Counted from the stretch's first letter, positions 7,489 through 16,681 are shown. The stretch is DNA of 19,188 nucleotides from an uncultured Blautia sp. (GCA_900765525.1 CAAFRY010000278.1:1-19188), one strand, 5' to 3'. Notes: generated from the letters alone by a model not told the origin. A program made the numbers and translations.

Positions 7489-8894
7489 GCAAGCTGGCAG
7501 GCTCCCTGAGGGAGGCCATAGAAAAAACGGGATTAAAGGACGGCATGACAATTTCTTTCCACCACCATATGAGAAACGGGGACTATGTGCTGAATATGGT
7601 GCTGGCTGAGGCGGCTGATATGGGAATACGGGATTTGACGGTAAATGCCAGTTCTATATTTGATATTCACCAGCCTATTCTGGAGCATATAAAAAATGGG
7701 GTAGTTACCCAGATAGAATGTAATTATATGGGGGGAAAGGTAGGCAAAGCCATTTCCCAGGGTATCATGGAAAAGCCGGTGATTTTCAGGACCCACGGAG
7801 GAAGAGCCGGGGATATGGAAAGAGGAGCTTCCAAGATAGACGTGGCCTTTCTGGCTGCTCCCTGTGCAGATGAAATGGGTAATTTAAGCGGAAAATACGG
7901 ACCCTCTGCCTGCGGCTCCCTGGGCTATGCCTTTTCGGATGCCATGTATGCCAAAAAGGTAGTTGCTGTTACGGATAATTTGGTGCCTTATCCTCTGCAG
8001 GATACCTCCATCAGCGAAGGTTATATTGATTATGTGGTTCAGGTACAGCAGATTGGAGACCCTCAAAGGATTGTGTCAGGAACCACAAAGATTACCAGAG
8101 ACCCGGTGGGACTGAGGATTGCAGGGCTGACGGCCCAGGTGGTGAAGCATTCCGGCTATCTGAAAGATGGATTTTCCTTCCAGACAGGAGCGGGCGGCGC
8201 TTCTTTGGCTGTGGCCAAATATGTGGAAGAGATGATGGAAAAGGAGCATATCAAAGGCAGCTTCTGTATGGGAGGCATTACCGGATATATGGTGGATATG
8301 GCAAATAAGGGCTATTTTGATACCATATTGGATGTGCAGTGTTTTGATTTAAAGGCCATTGAATCTATCCGTGAAAATCCCAGGCACCAGGAGATTTCTG
8401 CTATGCGTTATGCCTCTCCGGCGGCCAAAAGTGCAGCAGTGGACAGCCTGGATGTAGTGATTTTAGGTGCGACACAGGTGGATGTGGACTTTAATGTAAA
8501 TGTACATACGGATTCCAACGGCTATATTATGGGAGGCTCCGGAGGACACAGCGACACAGCGGCAGGCTCAAAACTGGCCATTATCGTGGCGCCTCTTATC
8601 CGGGCAAGGCTTCCTCTTATTGTGGATGAAGTTTTGTGCAAATCTACCCCCGGAGAAACTGTGGATGTGGTGGTAACCCAGAGGGGTATTGCCGTAAATC
8701 CAAGGCAAAAGGAGCTGAAGGAGCGGCTGGAGAAAGCCGGACTTCCGGTGAAGGATATAAAAGAATTAAAGCAGATGGCAGAAGAGATTGCAGGGATTCC
8801 CAAAAAGACAGTAATGGGAGAGCGGGTAGTGGCTAAGGTACTCTACCGGGACGGAACCCTGCTGGATACCATCAAAAATGTCATAGAAAAGTAG
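7485..8894 (+). CDS. citF: Citramalate/citrate lyase CoA(ACP)-transferase, alpha subunit
   Basis: CitF exchanges the acetyl group on the acyl carrier for the dicarboxylic/tricarboxylic substrate, forming citramalyl-ACP (or citryl-ACP) and free acetate. I place the start at ATG 7485, which overlaps the citE stop as ATGA and lies 6-7 nt after GGAGGTGG (7471-7478). An in-frame ATG at 7479 is too close to that site. The protein then has 469 residues, somewhat shorter than the roughly 505-510 of enterobacterial citrate lyase alpha, the difference being at the N-terminus. CitF-like blocks include [15 protein letters not shown] (about 199), [12 protein letters not shown] (about 234) and [16 protein letters not shown] (about 350). 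The shortened N-terminus and the context fit a citramalate lyase. Confidence 0.92.
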   Translation: MSKLAGSLREAIEKTGLKDGMTISFHHHMRNGDYVLNMVLAEAADMGIRDLTVNASSIFDIHQPILEHIKNGVVTQIECNYMGGKVGKAISQGIMEKPVIFRTHGGRAGDMERGASKIDVAFLAAPCADEMGNLSGKYGPSACGSLGYAFSDAMYAKKVVAVTDNLVPYPLQDTSISEGYIDYVVQVQQIGDPQRIVSGTTKITRDPVGLRIAGLTAQVVKHSGYLKDGFSFQTGAGGASLAVAKYVEEMMEKEHIKGSFCMGGITGYMVDMANKGYFDTILDVQCFDLKAIESIRENPRHQEISAMRYASPAAKSAAVDSLDVVILGATQVDVDFNVNVHTDSNGYIMGGSGGHSDTAAGSKLAIIVAPLIRARLPLIVDEVLCKSTPGETVDVVVTQRGIAVNPRQKELKERLEKAGLPVKDIKELKQMAEEIAGIPKKTVMGERVVAKVLYRDGTLLDTIKNVIEK

Positions 8895-8923
8895 CGCTAT
8901 ATGCGGAAGGGAGAGGTTTTACA

Positions 8924-9358
8924 GTGGACAAGAAAAAGCTAATCATCGGTGTTATCGGTGCCGATGTCCATGCGGTGGGAAATACCATTCTCCAGCATGC
9001 TTTTGAGGATGCAGGATTTGAGGTTACAAATCTGGGAGTTATGGTATCTCAGGAAGAGTATATTTCCGCCGCCATTGAGACAAATGCGGATGCTATCTTA
9101 GTATCCTCCCTTTACGGCCACGGGGAGCTGGACTGCAGAGGCCTGCGGGACAAATGCAACGAGGCTGGGTTAAAGGGAATTCTCCTTTATGTGGGAGGAA
9201 ATATCGTGGTAGGCAAGCAGCCCTTCAATGAGGTAGAAAAACGGTTTAAGGCCATGGGCTTTGACCGGGTTTTCGGACCGGGAACTGCCCCGGAAACTAC
9301 AGTGGATGCTTTGTACGAAGATTTTGGAATCCAGAGACAGGAAACAGAACAAGCATAG
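8924..9358 (+). CDS. glmS: Glutamate mutase, small cobalamin-binding subunit
   Basis: This is the S (sigma) component of adenosylcobalamin-dependent glutamate mutase, which with GlmE rearranges L-glutamate to (2S,3S)-3-methylaspartate. The 144-residue protein has the complete B12-binding signature: Asp14-x-His16-x-x-Gly19 in GADVHAVGN, Ser61/Leu63 in SSLYGH, and Gly91-Gly92 in [11 protein letters not shown]. His16 is the lower cobalt ligand and falls at the same number as in the Clostridium cochlearium protein. The start is GTG at 8924, with GAGAGG 7 nt upstream; no ATG is better placed. It follows citF after 29 nt and precedes glmL. Confidence 0.97.
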   Translation: MDKKKLIIGVIGADVHAVGNTILQHAFEDAGFEVTNLGVMVSQEEYISAAIETNADAILVSSLYGHGELDCRGLRDKCNEAGLKGILLYVGGNIVVGKQPFNEVEKRFKAMGFDRVFGPGTAPETTVDALYEDFGIQRQETEQA

Positions 9359-9376
9359 AATGAGGCGGTGAAAGAA

Positions 9377-10765
9377 ATGAAACCAATCTTGTTGGTTGAC
9401 TTTGGAAGCACCAATACAAAGGTGACGGCTGCGGATGTGGATGCATGCCGGATTTTGGGGACAGCTACCGCCTATACCACGGTGGAGACAGATATAAACG
9501 AAGGCCTGTCCAATGCCCTGAAGATTTTGGAAGAAACCACAGGGCCGCTGCAGTTCCAGGAGAGATATGCATGTTCCAGCGCTGCCGGAGGCCTGAAGAT
9601 GATTTCCATAGGACTGGTGCCGGAGCTGACGGCCCAGGCTTCCAGGGAAGCTTCCCTGGGGGCGGGGGCCAAGGTTTGGAAAACCTATTCCTTTAACCTG
9701 ACAAAAAGGGATATGAGGGAGATTGAGGCTTATCATCCGGATATTATCCTTCTAACCGGAGGTACGGATGGAGGAAACCAGGAATGTATTCTCTATAACG
9801 GGAAAATGCTTTCGGAGCTTAGTTACGACTGCCCTATTGTAATTGCAGGAAACCGTTGTGCCGCAGATGAGTGCGAAGAGATACTGGAAGGCAGAAGTAT
9901 CTTTGTCTGTGACAACGTGATGCCTAAGCTGGGAGAACTGAATATAGAGCCCACCCAAAAGCAGATACGGGAAATTTTCCTGAAGCGGATTGTACAGGGC
10001 AAGGGGCTTTCCAAAGCCTCGGATTTAGTGTCCGGAATTATCATGCCCACTCCCTCGGCTATGCTGGCGGCTATGGAGCTGTTGGCTGACGGCCGGGACG
10101 GGCTGCCGGGAATCGGTGAGCTGATGGCTGTAGATTTAGGCGGAGCAACTACAGACGTGTATTCTATTGCTGACGGAAGCCCTGCCAATACGACTACCGT
10201 GATTAAAGGAATACGGGAGCCTTACGCCAAGCGCAGCGTTGAAGGGGACATCGGTATGCGCTACAGCGTCCGGGGCATCCTGGAAGCCTTGGGAGAGGAT
10301 AAGCTTTCCAGGCTTAGCGGTATAAGCAGACAGAGAGTAAAAGAACTGGTGGATTATCTGGCGGAGCATCCGGATTATATTCCGGATAACCAGGAGATGG
10401 AAGCCATGGATTTTGCCCTGGCCTGCGGAGCGGTGGAGACAGCCGCTGCCAGACATGCAGGTACGGTGGAGCAGGTGTATACGCCCTGCGGGCTTACTTA
10501 TCTCCAGAGCGGAAAGGATTTGCGCCGTGTAAAGCATGTGGTGGTGACAGGTGGTGCGCTGATACACGCCAAGGGTACAAAAGAAATTGCAAGGCATGCT
10601 CTGTTTGATTCTGAAAATCCCGCTTCTCTGCGGCCGGAGAAAGCGGAGATTCTGGTGGATGAAAAGTATATTCTGGCGGCCATGGGACTGCTTTCCCAGC
10701 ATTACCCGGCGGCTGCTTTGGAAATTATGAAGAAGGAGATTGCTTATTATGGACATAAGGAATAA
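9377..10765 (+). CDS. glmL: Glutamate mutase reactivation protein (MutL/GlmL, actin-like ATPase)
   Basis: GlmL belongs to the ASKHA (actin/Hsp70-like) ATPase family and is encoded between the two glutamate mutase subunits in clostridia. It is thought to act as the reactivase that swaps damaged cobalamin for fresh adenosylcobalamin. The phosphate-1 loop [14 protein letters not shown] lies at the N-terminus, [11 protein letters not shown] is in the middle, and the second phosphate motif [14 protein letters not shown] is near residue 250. [11 protein letters not shown] is near the C-terminus. GTG at 9368 is in frame, but the GAGGCG site (9362-9367) directly abuts it and lies 9 nt before ATG 9377, so I use 9377 (462 residues). 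The 3' end overlaps glmE by 17 nt. Confidence 0.94.
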   Translation: MKPILLVDFGSTNTKVTAADVDACRILGTATAYTTVETDINEGLSNALKILEETTGPLQFQERYACSSAAGGLKMISIGLVPELTAQASREASLGAGAKVWKTYSFNLTKRDMREIEAYHPDIILLTGGTDGGNQECILYNGKMLSELSYDCPIVIAGNRCAADECEEILEGRSIFVCDNVMPKLGELNIEPTQKQIREIFLKRIVQGKGLSKASDLVSGIIMPTPSAMLAAMELLADGRDGLPGIGELMAVDLGGATTDVYSIADGSPANTTTVIKGIREPYAKRSVEGDIGMRYSVRGILEALGEDKLSRLSGISRQRVKELVDYLAEHPDYIPDNQEMEAMDFALACGAVETAAARHAGTVEQVYTPCGLTYLQSGKDLRRVKHVVVTGGALIHAKGTKEIARHALFDSENPASLRPEKAEILVDEKYILAAMGLLSQHYPAAALEIMKKEIAYYGHKE

Positions 10766-12197
10766 AAAATTGTCAGATGACGAGTTTTATGGAATCCGAA
10801 AAGAGGTTCTGGGACAGTGGTCTACCGGCAAAGATGTGGATTTTGACGAATCTGTTGCATACCATAAAAGTATGCCGGAGAGCAAAAGCTTTTCACGGAA
10901 ACTGTCTGCAGCAAAAAAAGAACGGAAGACCTTGATTCAGCCAAGAGCAGGTGTAGCGCTCATTGACGAACACATTAAGCTTTTACAGTATCTTCAGGAC
11001 AAGGGAGAGGCGGATTTACTGCCGACCACCATTGATTCTTATACCAGGCAGAACCGGTATGAGGAAGCTGAGGTGGGAATTAAAGAATCCATCCATACCC
11101 AGAAGTCCATGTTAAACGGATTTCCGGCAGTCAATCACGGGGTTTACGGCTGCCGCCAGATTATTGAAAACCTGGATACGCCGGTGCAGGTGCGCCATGG
11201 TACTCCTGATGCCAGGCTTTTAACAGAAATCTGCTATGCCGGAGGCTTTACCAGCTATGAGGGCGGCGGTATTTCCTACAACATTCCATATGCCAAGGAT
11301 GTTCCTCTGGAGAGAACTATTTATGACTGGCAGTATGTGGACCGTCTGACCGGAATTTATGAGGAGGCGGGCGTATCCATTAACCGTGAGCCCTATGGTC
11401 CCCTTACGGGAACTCTGGTACCTCCCTCCATGTCCAATGCGGTTGCCATTGTAGAGGCTATGCTGGCTGCCGAGCAGGGCGTGAAGAATGTGACCGTAGG
11501 CTATGGACAGTGCGGAAATCTGGTGCAGGACGTAGCGGCTCTCCGGGTGCTGGAGGAGCTGACAGAGGAATACCTGGAGAGGTACGGATACGAAGATGTG
11601 ACGGTAACCTCTGTACTGCATCAGTGGATGGGAGGTTTCCCACAGGATGAAGCTAAGGCTTTTGCCGTAATTTCCTGGGGCAGCTCTGTGGCAGCACTGG
11701 CTAAGGCTACCAAGGTTATTGTTAAGACTCCTCATGAGGCCATCGGTGTTCCTACTATGGAGGCTAACGCCCAGGGACTGCGCTGTACCAAGCAGGCTAT
11801 TTCTCTGCTGGCAGACCAGGAGTTAAAGAGTTCTGCTCTGGAGCTGGAGAAAGCTATTATCAAAGGAGAAACCTGCGCTATTGTGGATAAGTGCTTTGAG
11901 CTGGGAATGGGAGATTTGGCACTTGGGGTTATCCGGGCAGTGAAGGCCGGAGTGATTGATATTCCCTTTGCTCCCAGCCGCTACAATTTCGGAAAAATGC
12001 TTCCGGCCCGTGACTTTGAGGGCGCTGTGCGCTACCTGAATCCGGCCCATGTTCCTCTGCCAAGAGAGCTGGCAGACTTTAACCGCAGCAAAATCGAACA
12101 CAGAGCTAAGATGGAAAAGAGAAAGGCTTCCTTCCAGATGGTCATCGACGATGTATATGCTATCAGCAAAGGAAGACTGGTTGGAAAACCAAAATGA
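10749..12197 (+). CDS. glmE: Glutamate mutase, large catalytic subunit (epsilon)
   Basis: This TIM-barrel component binds glutamate and adenosylcobalamin. With ATG 10749 as start (AAGGAG at 10733-10738, 10 nt spacing) the protein has 482 residues. The substrate and cofactor residues known from the C. cochlearium structure then fall at identical numbers: the arginine claw Arg66, Arg100 and Arg149, with His150, Glu171, Tyr177, Tyr181, Lys326 and Glu330. This also argues against the in-frame TTG at 10740. All these residues are intact, so the enzyme should be active. The gene overlaps glmL by 17 nt and is followed by a 95-nt gap before mal, the largest gap in the operon and without an evident terminator. 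Confidence 0.97.
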   Translation: MDIRNKKLSDDEFYGIRKEVLGQWSTGKDVDFDESVAYHKSMPESKSFSRKLSAAKKERKTLIQPRAGVALIDEHIKLLQYLQDKGEADLLPTTIDSYTRQNRYEEAEVGIKESIHTQKSMLNGFPAVNHGVYGCRQIIENLDTPVQVRHGTPDARLLTEICYAGGFTSYEGGGISYNIPYAKDVPLERTIYDWQYVDRLTGIYEEAGVSINREPYGPLTGTLVPPSMSNAVAIVEAMLAAEQGVKNVTVGYGQCGNLVQDVAALRVLEELTEEYLERYGYEDVTVTSVLHQWMGGFPQDEAKAFAVISWGSSVAALAKATKVIVKTPHEAIGVPTMEANAQGLRCTKQAISLLADQELKSSALELEKAIIKGETCAIVDKCFELGMGDLALGVIRAVKAGVIDIPFAPSRYNFGKMLPARDFEGAVRYLNPAHVPLPRELADFNRSKIEHRAKMEKRKASFQMVIDDVYAISKGRLVGKPK

Positions 12198-12292
12198 TAG
12201 ACAACGGTTGTGCAGGGCACTGTGACAAAGGCAGAAGTTTGTGAATAAAAGATACAGAGGCTTGCAAAAGTCTCAAAAAGGAGAAGAGTATA

Positions 12293-13537
12293 ATGAAGAT
12301 TGTTGACCTTGTGTGTGCAAAGGCCAGAACTGGTTTTTTCTTTGACGACCAGAGGGCTATTAAAAAGGGTGCTGTCTCAGACGGAGCAGCTTATTTCGGT
12401 GAGACAGTGACTCCCGGATTTAAATCGGTAAGACAGGCAGGAGAAGCTATTTCCGTGATGCTGGTGCTGGAGGACGGACAGATTGCCTGGGGCGACTGTG
12501 CGGCTGTACAGTATTCCGGAGCAGGCGGCAGGGACCCTTTGTTTTTGGCGGAAGATTTTATTCCTATCATTGAGAAATATATCAAGCCTGCTTTGGTGGG
12601 AAAAGAGGCGGACAGCTTTAAGGGCCTGTGCCAGATGATTGAAGACCTTCAGGTAGAGGGTAAAAGACTTCACACTGCCATCCGCTATGGCGTGAGCCAG
12701 GCTATTCTGGACGCTGTGGCAAAGTCTACCAAAAGACTGATGTGTGAGGTTGTGGCCGATGAATACGGAACTACAGTTTCCACAGAGCCCATTCCTATTT
12801 TTACCCAGTCCGGAGACAGCAGATATGATAATGCGGACAAAATGATTTTAAAAGGGGCTGCAGTTATGCCCCATGCCCTTATCAACAATGTAAAGACAAA
12901 GCTGGGAGAAAAAGGAGAAATCCTGAAGGAATATGTGGCCTGGCTTCGGGACCGTGTGCTGAAGCTGCGCCATGATGAGAACTATATGCCAGTGTTTCAT
13001 ATTGATGTGTACGGAACTATCGGCGCTATCTTTGGAGTAGATAATTATCCGGCTATGGCAGATTATCTTGCTGAGCTGGAGGAGGCGGCCAAGCCCTTCC
13101 ATCTTCGCATTGAAGGCCCTATGGACGCTGAGGAAAGAGAAAAGCAGATGCTTTGCCTGAAGGGATTGAGAGAAGAAGTAGACAGAAGAGGCATAAATGT
13201 TGAGCTGGTAGCTGACGAGTGGTGTAATACTCTGGAAGATGTGAAATATTTTGCCGATAATAAGGCAGGACATATGGCCCAGATTAAAACTCCGGATTTG
13301 GGCGGCATCAACAACATTGTAGAGGCTGTGCTTTACTGTAAGGAAAAAGGGTTCGGCGCTTACCAGGGAGGAACCTGTAATGAGACAGACCGCTCTGCCC
13401 AGGTGTGCGTAAACTGTGCTATGGCTACCAAGCCGGACCAGATTCTGGCTAAGCCGGGCATGGGTGTTGACGAAGGCTACATGATTGTTTACAATGAGAT
13501 GGAAAGAATTCTTGCCCTGAGGAAAGCGGGAAGGTAA
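12293..13537 (+). CDS. mal: Methylaspartate ammonia-lyase (3-methylaspartase)
   Basis: Mal is an enolase-superfamily enzyme that removes ammonia from 3-methylaspartate to give mesaconate. The 414-residue length matches the C. tetanomorphum enzyme (413). Visible catalytic and metal residues are Gln172, His194 in MPHAL, and the Mg ligands Asp238, Glu274 and Asp308. The general base Lys332 lies in QIKTPDLGG, and Thr361-Cys362 in QGGTCNETDRSA. Residues after about 240 are shifted by one relative to the clostridial enzyme, indicating a single inserted residue. The start has AAAGGAGA about 10 nt upstream. It follows the mutase genes and supplies substrate for the hydratase encoded two genes downstream. 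Confidence 0.97.
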   Translation: MKIVDLVCAKARTGFFFDDQRAIKKGAVSDGAAYFGETVTPGFKSVRQAGEAISVMLVLEDGQIAWGDCAAVQYSGAGGRDPLFLAEDFIPIIEKYIKPALVGKEADSFKGLCQMIEDLQVEGKRLHTAIRYGVSQAILDAVAKSTKRLMCEVVADEYGTTVSTEPIPIFTQSGDSRYDNADKMILKGAAVMPHALINNVKTKLGEKGEILKEYVAWLRDRVLKLRHDENYMPVFHIDVYGTIGAIFGVDNYPAMADYLAELEEAAKPFHLRIEGPMDAEEREKQMLCLKGLREEVDRRGINVELVADEWCNTLEDVKYFADNKAGHMAQIKTPDLGGINNIVEAVLYCKEKGFGAYQGGTCNETDRSAQVCVNCAMATKPDQILAKPGMGVDEGYMIVYNEMERILALRKAGR

Positions 13538-13549
13538 TAGGAAAAGCAT

Positions 13550-14494
13550 ATGGCATATTCAAGACAAATGCAGGACAGCAACCTGTACAGTTTTTATTTT
13601 GCTCCCAGGGGAAACCGGCGTATGGCGGATTTGGGCATGCAGCTGAGCCAGATGTATTTAAGTCCTTTTGACCATATTATCGGAATTATCGGGGATGCAG
13701 GAGCAGGGAAGAGCCTACTGATAAAAGGTATGTTTCCCGGAGTGGATTTGACCAATGATGATGAAGGGGTAAATATCCGGCCCCTTCCTCTTCTCCACGA
13801 GGACCTGTCAGACCCCTTTTCTCCCCACACCTATCATCTGGATATTCGCTTTGAGTCAGCTTTTACCCAGATGCATGTGCTGGCTGAGGCTATTCTGGAA
13901 GCGGAGAAATACGGAAAAATGGTGATTGTGGAGCATTTCGAACTGATTCACCCCTTCCTGAAACGGAATGCGGATTTGCTGGTGGGGATTGGTGAAGAAA
14001 TCATCATTACCAGGCCAAATATGTTCGGGCCTCTGCCGGAAAATATAGCGAAAATTGTCCATAAATCTGTGGTATACCGGAAAATGGCCCACACTCTGGA
14101 AGACTTGTGCGTGTTCTTCATGGGGGAGGGCTTTGCCCAGGACGGTCCCCGCTCTGATGTGCGTCACGGCTTTGTGCTGGAGTTTGAGGAAAAGCCCCAG
14201 GTGGATTTATACAAGCTGGAGGAGCAGGTGAAAGAGGCGGTGCAAAAGGATTTGCCGGTATCCTACTATGATGAGACCCATGTGCAGATTGGAGATTATA
14301 TTCTGGAGTGTCTGGGACCCCGCATGCATATTTCCAGCACCGGCAAGATTGAGGATTTTACCCTGATTAAGAATTATCCTCAGGACCCCAGGACAGGCCG
14401 CTATCTGTTGATTGGAATGATTGGAAAACAGAGAGCTGAGGATATACGGGATTTGAACCGTATTGATTTAAATCGCCAGCTTCACAGAAGCTGA
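13550..14494 (+). CDS. Uncharacterised P-loop NTPase with tRNA-synthetase editing-like (SAD) C-terminal region
   Basis: The function is unknown. The 314-residue protein has a clear Walker A loop, GDAGAGKS, at residues 48-55 after a hydrophobic strand (HIIGII), followed by a likely kinase-like fold with MVIVEHFELIHPF near 124-136. The C-terminal part (about 178-297) resembles the second additional domain of threonyl/alanyl-tRNA synthetases. AHTLEDLC matches the first His motif, GPRSDVRHGFVLEFEE its middle, and CLGPRMHISSTGKIEDFTLIK (254-274) the C-x-G-x-H...TGxIxxFxL motif. The usual HxxxH and CxxxH metal ligands appear changed to His181/Asp185 and Cys254/Arg258, with His260 nearby. It lies 12 nt after mal and 40 nt before the mesaconase genes, so a pathway-dedicated role (regulator, chaperone or small-molecule kinase) is plausible. 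No transmembrane segment or signal peptide is seen. Confidence 0.8.
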   Translation: MAYSRQMQDSNLYSFYFAPRGNRRMADLGMQLSQMYLSPFDHIIGIIGDAGAGKSLLIKGMFPGVDLTNDDEGVNIRPLPLLHEDLSDPFSPHTYHLDIRFESAFTQMHVLAEAILEAEKYGKMVIVEHFELIHPFLKRNADLLVGIGEEIIITRPNMFGPLPENIAKIVHKSVVYRKMAHTLEDLCVFFMGEGFAQDGPRSDVRHGFVLEFEEKPQVDLYKLEEQVKEAVQKDLPVSYYDETHVQIGDYILECLGPRMHISSTGKIEDFTLIKNYPQDPRTGRYLLIGMIGKQRAEDIRDLNRIDLNRQLHRS

Positions 14495-14534
14495 AAGGCG
14501 CAGGAAAAAGTGCAGGAGAATTGGAGGAATTAAC

Positions 14535-15380
14535 ATGATTCGCAGTGTAGATGTAGCGCTTCTCACAGAGAATATTAAGGAAATGTGTATCCAGGCAAAT
14601 CATTATCTGGCCCCGGATATGTGCCGGGCCCTGGAAGGCGCCCATGACAAAGAGTCAAAGCCTTTGGCTAAGCAGGTATTGGGACAGCTTCTGGAAAATC
14701 TGGATATTGCCGGGAAGGATATGATTCCCATATGCCAGGACACGGGAATGGCTGTGGTATTTCTGAAAGTGGGACAGGACGTACACTTTGAGGGGGGCAG
14801 TGTAGAAGAGGCTGTCAACCAGGGAGTACGCCTGGGGTACCAGGAAGGTTTTCTGAGAAAATCTGTAGTAGGAGACCCCCTTCTGCGAGTAAATACCAAA
14901 GACAATACACCGGCCATTATCCATTATGAGCTGGTGCCCGGGGATAAGGTAGAAATCCTGGTAGCCCCCAAAGGCTTTGGAAGTGAAAATATGAGCAAAA
15001 TCTGGATGCTGAAGCCGGCAGACGGAGCAGAGGGCGTAAAGGAAGCAATCATCAACACGGTGAAGGAGGCCGGCCCTAACGCCTGTCCTCCCGTGGTAGT
15101 CGGAGTGGGAATCGGAGGTACCTTTGAAAAAGCGGCCATTTTAGCCAAGAAAGCCTTGACAAGGGAAATCGGAGAACACTCTTCTCTTCCTCATATCCGG
15201 GAGATGGAGGAGGAGCTGCTGGAGAAAATAAATGAAATCGGTCTGGGACCGGCAGGGCTTGGAGGAGACACCACAGCCTTAGCCGTAAATATCAATACCT
15301 ATGCAACCCACATTGCAGGACTCCCGGTGGCTGTAAATATCTGCTGCCATGTGAACCGCCATGTGGTAAGGTGTATTTAA
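14535..15380 (+). CDS. Fumarase class I-type hydratase, alpha subunit (probable mesaconase)
   Basis: This is the N-terminal-type subunit of the class I fumarase/L-tartrate dehydratase family, a [4Fe-4S] hydro-lyase. In this operon its likely reaction is hydration of mesaconate to (S)-citramalate. The 281-residue protein keeps the three iron-sulfur cysteine positions: Cys67 in PICQDTG, Cys184 in GPNACPPVVVGVGIGG, and Cys270/271 in NICCHVNRH. It also has GGDTTALAVNI near 243. GGAGG lies 7 nt before the ATG. The neighbouring beta subunit gene supplies the other half of the enzyme. Fumarate or tartrate could also be substrates; the choice of mesaconate rests on gene context. The cluster would be oxygen-sensitive, in keeping with an anaerobe. 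Confidence 0.92.
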   Translation: MIRSVDVALLTENIKEMCIQANHYLAPDMCRALEGAHDKESKPLAKQVLGQLLENLDIAGKDMIPICQDTGMAVVFLKVGQDVHFEGGSVEEAVNQGVRLGYQEGFLRKSVVGDPLLRVNTKDNTPAIIHYELVPGDKVEILVAPKGFGSENMSKIWMLKPADGAEGVKEAIINTVKEAGPNACPPVVVGVGIGGTFEKAAILAKKALTREIGEHSSLPHIREMEEELLEKINEIGLGPAGLGGDTTALAVNINTYATHIAGLPVAVNICCHVNRHVVRCI

Positions 15381-15406
15381 GACCAGAGAGAACGGGAGGA
15401 ATGAAG

Positions 15407-15961
15407 ATGGACAGATACTTAAAGGCGCCTTTGGACCGGGAAGAAGTACAGAGCCTGCAGGCAGGGGATTATGTATATATTACAGGAACTATTTATACAG
15501 CCAGAGATGCAGCTCATCTCAGAATGTCCCAGACATTGGACAGGGGGGAGGCTCTTCCCATAGAGCTGGAAGGCAATGTTATCTATTATATGGGGCCCAC
15601 TCCTGCAAGGGAGGGAAGGCCTATTGGTTCCGCAGGTCCCACTACTGCCAGCCGTATGGACAAATATACGCCCAGACTGCTGGATTTAGGACTTACGGGA
15701 ATGATAGGAAAAGGCAAGAGGAAGCCTGAGGTGACAGAGGCCATTGTACGGAACAAGGCTGTATTTTTTGCCGCTGTAGGCGGAGCCGGGGCTCTGCTGT
15801 CCAGGTGTATCAAGAAATCAGAGGTGATTGCCTATGAAGACCTGGGTACTGAGGCCATCCGCAGGCTGGAGGTAGAGAACTTTCCTGTAATTGTGGTTAT
15901 AGATTCTAAAGGGAATAATCTTTATGAGCAGGTAATGGAAAGAGGAAACCAGCCGGAGTAG
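15407..15961 (+). CDS. Fumarase class I-type hydratase, beta subunit (probable mesaconase)
   Basis: This is the C-terminal-type subunit of the class I fumarase/L-tartrate dehydratase family, which completes the active site with the alpha subunit. With the start at ATG 15407 (GGGAGG at 15394-15399, 7 nt away) the protein has 184 residues. In-frame starts at 15371 (GTG, overlapping the alpha gene) and 15401 (1 nt from the site) are less likely. Family motifs include GDYVYITGTIYTARDAAH, YYMGPTPAREGRPIGSAGPTTASRMD with the conserved substrate-binding GPTT-SRMD, and FFAAVGGAGALLS. It is the last gene of the operon, 26 nt after the alpha subunit and followed by a strong hairpin terminator. Confidence 0.92.
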   Translation: MDRYLKAPLDREEVQSLQAGDYVYITGTIYTARDAAHLRMSQTLDRGEALPIELEGNVIYYMGPTPAREGRPIGSAGPTTASRMDKYTPRLLDLGLTGMIGKGKRKPEVTEAIVRNKAVFFAAVGGAGALLSRCIKKSEVIAYEDLGTEAIRRLEVENFPVIVVIDSKGNNLYEQVMERGNQPE

Positions 15962-16055
15962 AAGAAAAAGAAAGTATATTTCTGGTAAATTTCCGGCCCT
16001 GGAAGAAACCATAAGTTTTACAGAAGTGTTTTGGTCAATTAAGCAAAAATGATTG

Positions 16056-16100
16056 GACGGGGCTGTCGCATTAAGCAAAATACGACAGCCCCGTCTTTTC
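16056..16100. terminator. Hairpin terminator closing the operon (serves both strands)
   Basis: GACGGGGCTGTCG (16056-16068) pairs perfectly with CGACAGCCCCGTC (16083-16095) around a 14-nt loop, followed by TTTTC on the + strand. On the minus strand, where the lipoprotein gene ends just beyond it at 16104, the hairpin is followed by a weaker T-rich stretch. It therefore probably terminates both converging transcripts. Confidence 0.9.
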
Positions 16101-16103
16101 CTG

Positions 16104-16589
16104 CTATTGTATAGCCTGGGAGATTTCATTCATATTGGAGATAGAAATATAGCTTACCTTTCCATCCTGGTCCACCTGGGCAGAGCCTTCTATGGAAAGA
16201 CTCTGGCTTTCCTGGCCTTCCTTTTCCAGGGTAAGGGTTCCGGTAAAGGAGTAGGAGTCTTCCTGTTGGGAAAGCTGTGGGTCCTTCAGCTCCAGGTCTG
16301 TCCCGGATTGGAAAGCCTTTACGGGAATCATAAAAAGCCCGGTTTCCAGCGCAGAATCATAGCATTTCTCAGTCATCAGATTCTGAAAGTCCTCTTCAAT
16401 CCAGTCTGGCGCAGCTGTTCCAGATTCCCAGGAATTAAAAGCATCGAAGTCTTCCTGGTCGATGGATGAAAAAAGATTGGAAAGGACAAGACTTACATTT
16501 TCGCTTTCTACCTCATCTGTCTGGGCGCCGCAGCCTCCTGCTGCCAACAGTGTGATGAGAAGAACAGGTGTCAGATATATTTTTTTCAT
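16104..16589 (-). CDS. Small predicted lipoprotein of unknown function
   Basis: The 161-residue product starts MKKIYLTPVLLITLLAAGGC: a positively charged N-end, a hydrophobic stretch and a lipobox-like AGG-C with Cys20, so it should be lipid-anchored outside the membrane. The mature part is acidic and polar. It consists of a short helical region (NVSLVLSNLFSSIDQEDFDAFNSW) then beta-rich sequence ending in SLSIEGSAQVDQDGKVSYISISNM. I do not recognise a family. The layout resembles small extracytoplasmic lipoproteins with an NTF2/cystatin-like domain, but this is only an impression. GGGAGGG lies about 8 nt before the ATG on the minus strand. It is convergent with the pathway operon and has its own promoter, so a link with that pathway is not implied. 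Confidence 0.8.
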   Translation of the reverse strand: MKKIYLTPVLLITLLAAGGCGAQTDEVESENVSLVLSNLFSSIDQEDFDAFNSWESGTAAPDWIEEDFQNLMTEKCYDSALETGLFMIPVKAFQSGTDLELKDPQLSQQEDSYSFTGTLTLEKEGQESQSLSIEGSAQVDQDGKVSYISISNMNEISQAIQ

Positions 16590-16681
16590 TGTATTTCCCT
16601 CCCTCTTTGAAGGTTTTTGCTCCCTAAATGTATGTGCAAAAAAAACTTTGGGGAACTAAGATTTCCGTGTTTATTCCTGCG

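Noticed and set aside
6344..8894. A true citrate fermentation operon
   Set aside because: There is no citrate transporter, citC, citG, citX or oxaloacetate decarboxylase nearby; the context is the methylaspartate pathway, so citramalate lyase is preferred.
12198..12292. The 95-nt gap between glmE and mal as an internal promoter or terminator
   Set aside because: I see no stable hairpin with a T run and no convincing -35/-10 pair, so the operon is treated as continuous.
12848..13549. Minus-strand open frame of 233 codons antisense to mal
   Set aside because: mal is certain from its active-site residues; the antisense frame has no recognisable features.
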